A stretch of DNA of 64,000 nucleotides, taken from NCBI RefSeq assembly GCF_029893355.1, contig NZ_JARZAI010000001.1, positions 248,001-312,000 on the forward strand. Direction: 5' to 3'. The notes under the pieces were generated by a model, which saw only the letters and a list, made by a program, of their open reading frames with translations, had not been told where the DNA came from and made no database searches. The stretch is from Kitasatospora sp. MAA4 (lineage in GTDB: Bacteria; Actinomycetota; Actinomycetes; Streptomycetales; Streptomycetaceae). Made by a program: the position numbers and the translations under genes. This document shows, piece by piece, positions 29,759 to 37,783 of the stretch (the stretch's first letter is position 1; each line of letters starts with the position of its first letter).

Positions 29759-29787
29759 TGGTGCTCCGCACCGTTCGGAGGACCGCA

Positions 29788-30498
29788 GTGACCGACTCGA
29801 AGCCCCGCACCCTTATTTCCGTTCAGGAGCGCCTGCGCGACCAGGTCGCGCACGCGTTGCGTGCTGCGCTGATCTCGGGGGAGCTGCGTCCGGGAGCCGT
29901 CTACTCCGCGCCCGCGCTCGCCGCCGACTTCGGCGTCTCGGCCACCCCGGTCCGTGAGGCGATGCTCGACCTGGCCCGCGAGGGGCTGGTCGAGGCCGTC
30001 CGCAACAAGGGGTTCCGGGTCACCGAGGTGACCGAGCGCGACCTCGACGACTTCACCGAGATCCGCGCGCTGATCGAGGTCCCCACCGTCGGCCGGGTCA
30101 CCCGCAGCGCGACCCGCGAGCAGCTGGAGGCGCTGCGGCCGGTCGCCCTGGAGATCGTGGCCGCCGCGCGCGAGCACGACCTGATCGGCTACCTGGAGGC
30201 CGACCGGCAGTTCCACCTCACCCTGCTCGCCCTGGCCGGCAACGCCCGCCTGGTCGAGGTGGTCGGCGACCTGCGCAAGCGCTCGCGCCTCTACGGCCTG
30301 ACCCGCCTGGACGAGCGCGGCGACCTGGTCTCCTCCGCCGAGGAGCACCTGGAGCTGCTGGACATCATGCTCACCGGCGACGCCCCCGCCGCCGAGTCCT
30401 GCATGACCCGCCACCTGGGCCACGTCCGCTCCCTGTGGGCCGAGGGCCGCGAACTCCCCCCGGAGGAGAAGTCGGCCCTGCGCCTGCGGACGCGGTGA
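29788..30498 (+). CDS. GntR-family regulator with FCD domain, likely controller of the hydroxyproline regulon
   Basis: A 236-residue protein with an N-terminal winged helix (about 10-75, LRDQVAHALRAALISGELRPG and AADFGVSATPVREAMLDLAREG) and a C-terminal all-helical FCD ligand domain (about 85-225), whose metal-binding type is suggested by conserved Asp and His residues (DRQFHL, RHLGH). Such proteins sense small carboxylates or amino acids. GTG 29788 follows CGGAGGA at 5 bases. Matching operator motifs at five promoters in the window, including its own, support the assignment by inference. Confidence 0.82.
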   Translation: MTDSKPRTLISVQERLRDQVAHALRAALISGELRPGAVYSAPALAADFGVSATPVREAMLDLAREGLVEAVRNKGFRVTEVTERDLDDFTEIRALIEVPTVGRVTRSATREQLEALRPVALEIVAAAREHDLIGYLEADRQFHLTLLALAGNARLVEVVGDLRKRSRLYGLTRLDERGDLVSSAEEHLELLDIMLTGDAPAAESCMTRHLGHVRSLWAEGRELPPEEKSALRLRTR

Positions 30499-30592
30499 GT
30501 TAGCCCGTCCGGGTGGGGCGCGGGTATTCGGCCCCGGGCGGGGAAGTCGCTTTACGATGATGGTCTCGACATCGGCAGCCAGGAGGAATTCC

Positions 30593-31189
30593 ATGTCCGC
30601 CGCAGCAATTGAGCAGCCCTGCGAACAGCTGACGCTGCTCGAAGCCGCTGACCTGATCTCCAGCCGACTGGCCGGTTATCGCGTCGAGATCCTCGGGAGC
30701 CAGATCCTCGTGACGCCGCCCGCTGACGGCCCGCACGGCCGCTCGCTGACCCGCATCATGAAGCCGTTCATGGCTGCCGGTTTGGACGAGGGGGATACCG
30801 AACTCATCCAGGCCATCGGAGTCTGGCTCCCGGATGGGCCGTCGGATTATGTGATTCCCGATCTGGCGCTTGTCGATGCCGACTTCGAGGACCATCCGGC
30901 CGAGCTCAACTGTTACGACCCGGTCGTATTTCGCCTGGTGGTGGAGGTCACCTCCGCCAACTACCAGACCGACCTCAAGACGAAGCCCGCCGCCTACGCC
31001 TCCGCCGGGATCCCCGTCTACGTCATCGTCGACCGCAGGAACCGGCGCGTCATGGTGCTGACCGACCCCAAGGACGGCGAGTACCGCGTGCACGCCGTGC
31101 ACCACCCCGGGCAGCGGTTCACGCTGCCCGAGAGCATCGGTGCGGCGGTCGAGATCGACGTCGACAGTGTGCTGGGGCCGGTCAAGTAG
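30593..31189 (+). CDS. Uma2-family (DUF820) restriction-endonuclease-fold protein
   Basis: A 198-residue protein of the Uma2 family, which has a PD-(D/E)XK-like nuclease fold. The motif pattern is present: PDLALVDADFED, VVEVTSANYQTDLKTKPAAYASAGIPVYVIVD, with Asp...Glu-x-x...Lys spacing. These genes are widespread in actinomycetes and cyanobacteria and their biological role is not established. AGGAGGAA precedes ATG 30593. It stands between the hydroxyproline block and the convergent ABC transporter. Confidence 0.82.
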   Translation: MSAAAIEQPCEQLTLLEAADLISSRLAGYRVEILGSQILVTPPADGPHGRSLTRIMKPFMAAGLDEGDTELIQAIGVWLPDGPSDYVIPDLALVDADFEDHPAELNCYDPVVFRLVVEVTSANYQTDLKTKPAAYASAGIPVYVIVDRRNRRVMVLTDPKDGEYRVHAVHHPGQRFTLPESIGAAVEIDVDSVLGPVK

Positions 31190-31193
31190 TCGG

Positions 31194-31898
31194 TCAGCCG
31201 TCTGAGTTCAGGCGGCCGTCGTGCATCTCCAGGACGCGGTCGACGCGGCCCAGCAGGTCGCGGTCGTGGGTGACCATCACGGTGGCTGTGTGGTGGGTGC
31301 GGGTGACTTCGGCGAGGAGGGCGACGATCTGGGCGCCGCGCTCGTGGTCCAGGGCGGAGGTGGGTTCGTCCACCAGGAGGACGGAGGGGCGGCCGAAGAG
31401 CGCGCGGGCGATGTTGACCCGCTGGCGCTCGCCGCCGGAGAGCTGGTGCGGGCGGCGCTGCTGCTTGGAGCCGGTCAGGCCGACCGAGGCGAGCAGCTCC
31501 TGCGCCCGGCCGCGGGCCTCGCGGACGCGCCCGCCGCGGACGTCCTCCAGGACGAGCAGCTGCTCCACCGCCGTCAGTGAGGCCAGCAGGTTGGACTGCT
31601 GGAAGACGATGCCGAGGCGGTCGCGGCGCAGCGCGGTGCGCTCCCGTTCGCCGAGCGCGCCGGCGTCCTGACCGTCTATCACCACCTGGCCGCTGTCCGG
31701 GCGCAGCAGCGTGGCGGCCACCGCCAGCAGGCTCGACTTGCCCGAGCCGGAGGGCCCGGCCACGGCCGTGAACTCGCCCGGCGCGACCTCCAGGGAGACG
31801 TGGTCCAGGGCGGTGAGGCGGCTCTCGCCGTCGGGGTAGGTGAGGGTGACGTCGCGCAGCGCGAGTCCGGTGCGCGTGTGAACCAGGGCGGTGGTCAT
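31194..31898 (-). CDS. ABC transporter ATP-binding protein (MacB/LolD-like)
   Basis: A 234-residue nucleotide-binding subunit with Walker A GPSGSGKSS, signature LSGGERQRVNIARAL, Walker B VLLVDEPTSALD and H-loop MVTHDRD. It pairs with the FtsX-type permease, whose stop codon its ATG overlaps. The two-component system divergent from this pair suggests control by an envelope signal such as an antibiotic or peptide. Confidence 0.92.
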   Translation of the reverse strand: MTTALVHTRTGLALRDVTLTYPDGESRLTALDHVSLEVAPGEFTAVAGPSGSGKSSLLAVAATLLRPDSGQVVIDGQDAGALGERERTALRRDRLGIVFQQSNLLASLTAVEQLLVLEDVRGGRVREARGRAQELLASVGLTGSKQQRRPHQLSGGERQRVNIARALFGRPSVLLVDEPTSALDHERGAQIVALLAEVTRTHHTATVMVTHDRDLLGRVDRVLEMHDGRLNSDG

Positions 31899-32965
31899 CG
31901 GTTGGCTCCCAGGGCGGCGATCGGGTCGACGGAGGTGATGCGGCGGACGGCCAGCGCGGCGCCGACCAGGCCGAGCAGGACCATCGCCGTCACCGGCACG
32001 GCCACGCTGGAGACGCTCAGGTCGAACGGCACCCCGTTGGAGGCGATCAGTCCGCCCACCGCACCCGCCGCCCCGCCCAGCACCGCGCCGCCCAGCAGGA
32101 CGGCCGCGGCCTGCGCGAGCGCGTCGCGTACCAGGTAGGCGCTGCTCGCGCCGACCGCCTTGAGCACCGCGATGTCGGGCTTGCGCTGGACCGTCCAGAC
32201 GGTGAAGAAGGCCCCGACCACCAGCGCGCTGACCGCGAACAGGAAGCCCTGGATCATCTGCAGGCTGCCCTGCTCGGCGGAGTACCCGTCGATGCCCGCC
32301 GGGGCGTCGGCCAGCGCGACGGTGTCGGTGTTCTGCGCCGCGTCCAGCGCGGCGCGCCCGGCGCCGCCGCCGACCAGCGCGAGCGCGGTCGGCCGGGTCT
32401 GGCCGCTGACGCCCTGCCATCCGGTCGGCGTGGTCCACACCGTCGGGGCGTGCGCGTAGGAGCGGTCGGCGGTGATGCCGGAGACGGTGAGGGTGCTGGG
32501 GCCCACCTTCACCTGCGAGCCGACCGTCAGGTGGTAGGCGGCCGCGGTGTCGGCGCCGACCGCGACCTGCCCGTCCTGCGGCGCGCTGCCGGCGCTCAGC
32601 GGCGGCAGCAGCGCGGCCGGTGTGCCGAGCACGCTGACCGAGGCGGCGGCGCCGTCCGCGGTCAGCCGGGTCATCGAGATGCCGAGCGGCGCCGCGCTGC
32701 GCACACCGGGGGCGGCACTCCAGGCGGCCTGCTGGGCGGGCGAGACGGTGCTGTTGCTGAACGAGACGGTCGGCGAGGCCCCGGCGGGTGCCGCGAAGAC
32801 GATCCGGTCGACCGGCAGTCCGGCGATGGCCGAGGAGGCGGCGGAGGAGAGCCCGCCGGTCAGCCCGTAGAGGAAGACGACGAGGGTGGTGATCAGCGTG
32901 ACCACGGCGCCCATCAGGGCGAAGCGGCCCTTGGCGAAACGGATGTCACGCAGGGCGACGAACAC
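31895..32965 (-). CDS. FtsX-family ABC transporter permease
   Basis: A 356-residue permease with one N-terminal transmembrane helix (ALMGAVVTLITTLVVFLYGL), a large extracytoplasmic domain (about 45-240) and three C-terminal helices, in the DevC/MacB layout with a short loop IAVLKAVGASSAYLVRDALAQ. GTG 32965 is chosen since GGAAGGG precedes it; the longer open frame upstream crosses the histidine kinase promoter region. It is cotranscribed with the ATPase gene. Confidence 0.88.
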   Translation of the reverse strand: MFVALRDIRFAKGRFALMGAVVTLITTLVVFLYGLTGGLSSAASSAIAGLPVDRIVFAAPAGASPTVSFSNSTVSPAQQAAWSAAPGVRSAAPLGISMTRLTADGAAASVSVLGTPAALLPPLSAGSAPQDGQVAVGADTAAAYHLTVGSQVKVGPSTLTVSGITADRSYAHAPTVWTTPTGWQGVSGQTRPTALALVGGGAGRAALDAAQNTDTVALADAPAGIDGYSAEQGSLQMIQGFLFAVSALVVGAFFTVWTVQRKPDIAVLKAVGASSAYLVRDALAQAAAVLLGGAVLGGAAGAVGGLIASNGVPFDLSVSSVAVPVTAMVLLGLVGAALAVRRITSVDPIAALGANR

Positions 32966-33148
32966 GGTGGGCCCTTCCGGGGTGGCTGGGGGAGCGGTTT
33001 GTACTCCCACTCTGTCGAGTGCGCGCGCCGGTGCCATCGGGGAGAGGAGCGGGTCCGGGCACCATCGTGTGATGCACCCGGGAATCCACCGAACGGTTGA
33101 TGCCGCCCGGAGTGGATCAGCCCCGCCGGGCCCGTACCCTCGGAAGGC

Positions 33149-34420
33149 GTGAGCCGTACCGAGACACCCACCCCCGAGGGGACCGACGACGCCGTCGGCC
33201 ATTCTGCGAACACCCCGGCCCTGCGGCTGATGAACCTCGCCCTGCACGGGCTGTTCTTCACCCTCCTGGTGGTGCTCGTGGTCCGCGGCCTGCTGGACGG
33301 CGCCCTCGGGGCGGCCGGGCTGGTCATCGCCGGCGCGCTGGCCGCCGTCTACGCGGCGGGCGGCCTGGCCGAGCGGATCCGGACGGACCGGCTGTGGGCG
33401 GGCCTGTGGCTGGGGGCGGTGGTCGCGCTGTGGGCGGGGCTCACCCTGCTCCACCCGGAGTTCTGCTACCTGGTCTTCCCGCTCTACTTCGTCTGCCTGC
33501 ACCTGATGCCGGTGCGCTGGGCCGTCCCGTCCGTCGTCGCGCTGACCGGGGTCGTGGTGGCGGCGCAGGCGGGGACGCCCGGCGGTCTGACCACGCCCAA
33601 GGTGCTCGGCCCGCTGGCCGGGCTGGCCGTCGCGCTGCTCACCGCGTACGGCTACGCCGCGCTCTACCGGGAGAGCCGCGAGCGGCAGCGGCTGATCGAC
33701 GACCTGATGCGCACCCGCGACGCGCTGGCAGCCAGTCAGCGCGAGGCCGGCCGGCTGGCCGAGCGGCAGCGGCTGGCCCGGGAGATCCACGACACGCTGG
33801 CCCAGGGGCTCTCCAGCATCGTGCTGCTGGCCCGCTCCGCCGACGCGGCGCTGCCGGCCGACCCGGCGACCGCCGCGAGCCGGATCCGCGAGGTGGGGCA
33901 GACCGCCTCCGAGAACCTCGCCGAGGCGCGCCGCTTCGTCCAGGCGCTGACCCCGCCCGCGCTGGACGACGTGACCCTCACCGAGGCGCTGCGCCGCCTG
34001 GCGGCCGGTCCGGGCGCGGCCTTCCAGCTGGACGGCGAGCCCTACCCGCTGCCGGTGGAGGCGGAGGTGGCGCTGCTGCGGCTGACCCAGGAGGCGCTGG
34101 CCAACGCGGTACGGCATGCGCGGGCCCGGCAGATCGCCGTGACGCTGACCTACCTGGACGACGAGGTGACCTTGGACGTGTTCGACGACGGCGTCGGCTT
34201 CGACCCGCAGACCGTACAGACTGTGCCCAGTGGGGCGCGGCCCACCTTCGGGCTGCACGGCATGCACGAGCGGATCGCGGCGCTGGGCGGCAGCCTGACG
34301 GTGGAGTCGGCGCCGGGCGAGGGGACGGCGGTGGCGGCCTCGCTACCGCTGCGTTCGGTGGTGACGGCGGAGAGCGTGCTGACCGTCGGCGTCTGCGGGA
34401 GTGCGGCGGTGGCGCGGTGA
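33149..34420 (+). CDS. Sensor histidine kinase, NarL-partner (HisKA_3) type
   Basis: A 423-residue membrane kinase. Six hydrophobic helices cover about residues 28-175. The dimerisation/phosphoacceptor helix follows with His214 in REIHDTLAQG, and a HATPase_c domain with NAVRHARA (N box) and DDGVGFDPQ (G1), GLHGMHERIAALGG (G2). The lack of a large extracellular domain suggests sensing in the membrane or through the adjacent FtsX permease. It is divergent from the ABC exporter and overlaps its response regulator by 4 bases. Confidence 0.93.
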   Translation: MSRTETPTPEGTDDAVGHSANTPALRLMNLALHGLFFTLLVVLVVRGLLDGALGAAGLVIAGALAAVYAAGGLAERIRTDRLWAGLWLGAVVALWAGLTLLHPEFCYLVFPLYFVCLHLMPVRWAVPSVVALTGVVVAAQAGTPGGLTTPKVLGPLAGLAVALLTAYGYAALYRESRERQRLIDDLMRTRDALAASQREAGRLAERQRLAREIHDTLAQGLSSIVLLARSADAALPADPATAASRIREVGQTASENLAEARRFVQALTPPALDDVTLTEALRRLAAGPGAAFQLDGEPYPLPVEAEVALLRLTQEALANAVRHARARQIAVTLTYLDDEVTLDVFDDGVGFDPQTVQTVPSGARPTFGLHGMHERIAALGGSLTVESAPGEGTAVAASLPLRSVVTAESVLTVGVCGSAAVAR

Positions 34421-35049
34421 TCCGGGTGCTGCTGGTGGACGACCACCCGGTGGTCCGGCGCGGCCTGCGCGCCATGGTGGACGACCTGCCGGAGCTGGAG
34501 GCGGTCGGCGAGGCGGCCGACGGTGCGCAGGCGCTGCGGCTGCTGGAGGAGCTGGAGACCCGGCCCGACGTGGTGCTGATGGACCTCCAGATGGGCACCG
34601 GCATGCACGGCGTGGAGGCGACCCGGCGGATCACCGCGCTGCCGGACCCGCCCGCCGTCCTGATCCTCACCACCTACAGCACCGACGCCGACATCCTGGC
34701 CGCGGTCGAGGCCGGCGCCACCGGCTACCTGCTCAAGGACGCGCTGCCCGAGGACGTGGTGGCGGCGGTCCAGGCGGCCGCCCGGGGTGAGACGGTGCTC
34801 GCCCCGCCCGTCGCCGCCCGACTGCTGGGACGGGTCCGGGCGGGGCGCCCGACGCTCTCGCCCCGGGAGGGGCAGATCCTGCGGCTGCTCGCCGAGGGGC
34901 TGGCGAACCGGCAGATCTCCAAGCGGCTCTTCATCAGCGAGGCGACCGTCAAGACCCACCTGGTGCACATCTACGACAAGCTCGGCGTGGACAGCCGTAC
35001 CGCGGCGATTGCGGCCGGGCTGAGCAGCGGGCTGATCCGGCCGGCTTGA
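34417..35049 (+). CDS. Response regulator, NarL/FixJ family
   Basis: A 210-residue regulator with a receiver domain (phosphoacceptor Asp56 in VVLMDLQMG, acidic DD at residues 8-9, Lys in YLLKDALP) and a C-terminal LuxR-type helix-turn-helix (SPREGQILRLLAEGLANRQI...EATVKTHLVHIYDKLGV). It starts in a GTGA overlap with the kinase gene. The likely target is the divergent ABC exporter promoter at about 32.97-33.15 kb. Confidence 0.93.
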   Translation: MIRVLLVDDHPVVRRGLRAMVDDLPELEAVGEAADGAQALRLLEELETRPDVVLMDLQMGTGMHGVEATRRITALPDPPAVLILTTYSTDADILAAVEAGATGYLLKDALPEDVVAAVQAAARGETVLAPPVAARLLGRVRAGRPTLSPREGQILRLLAEGLANRQISKRLFISEATVKTHLVHIYDKLGVDSRTAAIAAGLSSGLIRPA

Positions 35050-35075
35050 GCTGCCGGATTCGGGCTGCGGTGTGA

Positions 35076-35797
35076 TCAGCAGACCGGGACCAGCACGGTC
35101 AGGGTGAACGCGTGCGGGTCCGGGTTGGCCGGGGCCTGCTGGGTGATCGTCACCGGGATGCTGGTGCCGGGCGTGGCGGCCGGGTCCACCTGGATGGCGA
35201 AGCCGCGGTTGAAGGTCGACCAGGTGTTGTTCACGGTGTCCGGGCAGGTCGCGGTGGTCCCGTCCGCGGAGATCACGCAGGCGCTGTAGGTCGGGGCGGA
35301 GCTCAGGAACGTGGAGCCGGGCGGGAGTTGGGCCACCACCTGGCCGCGCCACGGGTAGTCGGTGGACGGCCCGAGGTTGCGCTCGACGATCTCGAAGTCG
35401 GCGGGGTTGCCGGCGGCGGCCGGCTTCGGCGGGCGGTACAGCTCCAGGACGCCGCTGGTGACCGGGGCACTGAAGGGCCGGGGTCGTCCGGTCCCGCGGT
35501 GAGCGCCAGGCTGGGGTCGGCGGGTCCGTTGACCACCAGCGTCGCCGAGGTGGGGGTCTCGGTGCCGTGGTTGCAGACCGTCACGAGCAGCGGGGCCACC
35601 GCGCCGGGGGCGGCCGGGCCGACGGGCTGCACGCTCACCGAGAGGTCGCGGGCGAAGGCGTCCCGGTGCGTCGCCGGGGTAGCCCGGGTGACCGGCGTGC
35701 CATGGGCAGCCGGGGCCGCCTGGGCGCCGGAAGCGAGGGCGAGCGGGACGAACAGGGCGGCGGTCAGGGTGGCGGTCAGGGGAGCGGGGATCCGCAT
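35076..35797 (-). pseudogene. Secreted DUF11-like protein gene, frameshifted
   Basis: ATG 35797 (AGGAG 7 bases upstream) opens a signal peptide (MRIPAPLTATLTAALFVPLA) and a beta-sandwich-like domain. The frame is then lost around 35480-35500: before it the frame reads LALTAGPDDPGP, and after it the sensible continuation in another frame reads FSAPVTSGVLELYRPPKP and runs to a stop at 35076. Both halves look like one about 240-residue cell-surface protein. A one-base indel, real or from sequencing, would explain it. The downstream half retains two cysteines in YSACVI and ATCPD. Confidence 0.7.
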
Positions 35798-35919
35798 GGG
35801 GGTACTCCGGGGGAGGGAGGGGCGTGAACGTCGTCGTTCGGTTGCGAACCTACGCACCCCCGGGGTGCCCCGCCCCGCGGGCTACGCCGGGCCGGTGAGG
35901 CCGTGGGTAGGGTGGCGGG

Positions 35920-36963
35920 GTGTCCTCCTACGACGTCGACTTCGCCGCTCTGACCGTTCCGATCATCGCCGCGCCGATGGCAGGCGGGGCCTCCACTCCC
36001 GAGCTGGTGGCGGCGGTGAACGCGGCCGGCGGCCTGGGATTCCTGGCCGCCGGATACCGTACGGCCGTCGCGATGTCCGAGCAGATCGCCGCCACCCGCG
36101 GGCTGACGGGCCGTCCGTTCGGGGTGAACCTCTTTGTGCCGTCCCCGCCCGGGCAGTCGGCGGGGGAGGCTCTGCTCGCCTACCGGGCCGAGCTGCTGCC
36201 CGAGGCCGAGCGCTGGGGCGTCGAGCTCCCCGCGCGGTTCGCGGCGGACGACGACGGCTGGGCCGGCAAGCTCGCGGCGCTGCTGGCCGACCCGGTCGCG
36301 GTGGTGTCGTACACCTTCGGCCTGCCGTCCCGTCAGGAGGCGGACGCGCTGCGGGCGGTGGGGACGGCGCAGGTCGCCACCGTCACCGGAGTGGAGGAGG
36401 CGCGGGCGGCGGCGCGGATCGGCGTCGACGTGCTCTGCGTCCAGGGGCCCGAGGCGGGCGGCCACCGCGGCACCCACCGGGTCGAGGACGAGCCGGGCGA
36501 GGTGCCGCTGCTGGAGCTGCTCGCGCTGGTCCGCGCCGCCACCGACCTGCCGCTGATCGCGGCCGGCGGGCTGGGCACCGGCGCGGCCGTCGCCGCCGCG
36601 CTGCGCGCGGGCGCGGTGGCCGCGCAGCTGGGCACGGCGTACCTGCGCTCGGACGAGGCCGGCACCTCCGCCACCCACCGCGCCGCACTCGCCGACCCGC
36701 GCTTCACCGAGACGGTCGTCACCCGCGCCTTCACCGGCCGCCCGGCGCGCGGCCTGCGCAACGCTTTCATCGACCGCCACGGCCCCCACGCCCCGCACGC
36801 CTACCCCGAGGTCCACCACCTCACCCAGCCCCTACGCGCCGCCGCCGCCCACCGCGCCGACCCCCAAGCCCTCCACCTCTGGGCCGGCACCGCCCACCCC
36901 ACCACCCGCCCGGGCCCGGCCGCCGACATCACGGCCCAGCTGTGGCGGGAGGCCCGGGGGTAG
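35920..36963 (+). CDS. Nitronate monooxygenase / NPD-family FMN oxidoreductase
   Basis: A 347-residue TIM-barrel flavoenzyme. It starts VPIIAAPMAGGASTPELVAAVNAAGGLGFLAAGY, continues with PFGVNLFVPS, and has the FMN phosphate-binding segments GPEAGGHRGTH and PLIAAGGLGTGAAVAAAL with AAQLGTAYLRSDEA. The family oxidises alkyl nitronates such as propionate-3-nitronate; some members are fatty-acid-synthase-associated enoyl reductases. The catalytic His fits GGHRG. It is probably monocistronic. Confidence 0.85.
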   Translation: MSSYDVDFAALTVPIIAAPMAGGASTPELVAAVNAAGGLGFLAAGYRTAVAMSEQIAATRGLTGRPFGVNLFVPSPPGQSAGEALLAYRAELLPEAERWGVELPARFAADDDGWAGKLAALLADPVAVVSYTFGLPSRQEADALRAVGTAQVATVTGVEEARAAARIGVDVLCVQGPEAGGHRGTHRVEDEPGEVPLLELLALVRAATDLPLIAAGGLGTGAAVAAALRAGAVAAQLGTAYLRSDEAGTSATHRAALADPRFTETVVTRAFTGRPARGLRNAFIDRHGPHAPHAYPEVHHLTQPLRAAAAHRADPQALHLWAGTAHPTTRPGPAADITAQLWREARG

Positions 36964-37029
36964 GGGGCGCGCGGCGGGGGCTGTTCTGTCGCTCGATGGA
37001 GTGGATGAGGGGCCTTTGGGGCGGTACCG

Positions 37030-37049
37030 TATAAAGCACAACTTAAGTT
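37030..37049 (+). promoter_or_regulatory. -10 element and palindromic operator of the toxin-antitoxin pair
   Basis: TATAAA (37030-37035) is followed by the perfect palindrome AACTTAAGTT (37040-37049), 6 bases before the toxin ATG. A/T-rich palindromes here are the usual autorepression sites of HigBA/RelBE modules. Confidence 0.55.
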
Positions 37050-37055
37050 CGCGGC

Positions 37056-37427
37056 ATGTGGGAGATTTCGCTCGTAGACGCGGTGGAGGACTGGTTCCTC
37101 AAGATCTGCATCGATGACCCTGACACCGCCAACCAGATCGCCGATGCGGTGACTCTCTTGGCTCGTCGAGGTCCGCTGCTTGGCAGACCCATGGTTGATC
37201 GAATCCACGGGAGTCGGTTGCACAATCTCAAGGAACTCAGGCCAGGCTCAGCCGGTCGCTCCGAGATTCGGCTGCTCTTCGTCTTCGATGTGGATCGCGA
37301 GGCAATCATCCTGGTGGCTGGCGACAAGTGCGGCCAATGGTCGCGCTGGTACGAGGAGAGCATCCCCATGGCCGAGCAGCGGTATCGGCAGTATCTCGAC
37401 GACCGGATGAACGGAGCTGGCGAATGA
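37056..37427 (+). CDS. RelE/HigB-family (Gp49-like) toxin
   Basis: A 123-residue phage-derived Gp49-like/HigB-type mRNA interferase. Typical features are an N-terminal strand, two helices (VEDWFLKICID and NQIADAVTLLARRG), KELRPG, the basic/aromatic strand EIRLLFVFD and a charged C-terminal helix. The toxin gene precedes the antitoxin, the arrangement typical of higBA rather than relBE. It overlaps the antitoxin start by 4 bases (ATGA). Confidence 0.87.
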   Translation: MWEISLVDAVEDWFLKICIDDPDTANQIADAVTLLARRGPLLGRPMVDRIHGSRLHNLKELRPGSAGRSEIRLLFVFDVDREAIILVAGDKCGQWSRWYEESIPMAEQRYRQYLDDRMNGAGE

Positions 37428-37753
37428 AGGTGCGTAGCTGGAGCGAGGTGTGGGCCGAAGGGATGAGGCTCAACCCCGAGCTTGCCACTCCCGAGGCCGA
37501 GGCCGAGCGGGCCCGGATGCGGGCGGAGACGATGGCTCGGGTGCGCGGGCACGAGCTGGCGGAGTTGCGGCGGTCGGCGGGGTTGACGCAGCGGGAGGTG
37601 GCGCGGACGCTCGGGGTCAGTCAGGCGCGGGTGTCGCAGATCGAGCACGGTCAGGTGGACAGCCTGGAGACGCTGCGCGCGTACGCTGCCGCGCTCGGGG
37701 GCGAGGTGTCCGTGGTGGTCCAGCGTGGGCCGGTCACGGTGAAGGTGGCCTGA
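37424..37753 (+). CDS. Xre-family antitoxin
   Basis: A 109-residue protein with an N-terminal arm of about 45 residues that probably wraps the toxin. A HTH_3 domain follows (ELRRSAGLTQREVARTLGVSQARVSQIEHG) that should bind the upstream palindrome. The C-terminal strand VSVVVQRGPVTVKV is typical of the HigA/Xre-COG5606 group. Confidence 0.88.
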   Translation: MKVRSWSEVWAEGMRLNPELATPEAEAERARMRAETMARVRGHELAELRRSAGLTQREVARTLGVSQARVSQIEHGQVDSLETLRAYAAALGGEVSVVVQRGPVTVKVA

Positions 37754-37783
37754 CGGCCTGCGGCCCCGCCCCCGGGCAGGGGA

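Noticed and set aside
35567-37034. Plus-strand frames through the frameshifted gene and the nitronate monooxygenase
   Set aside because: They are out of frame with the enzyme and antisense to the secreted-protein gene; no motifs.
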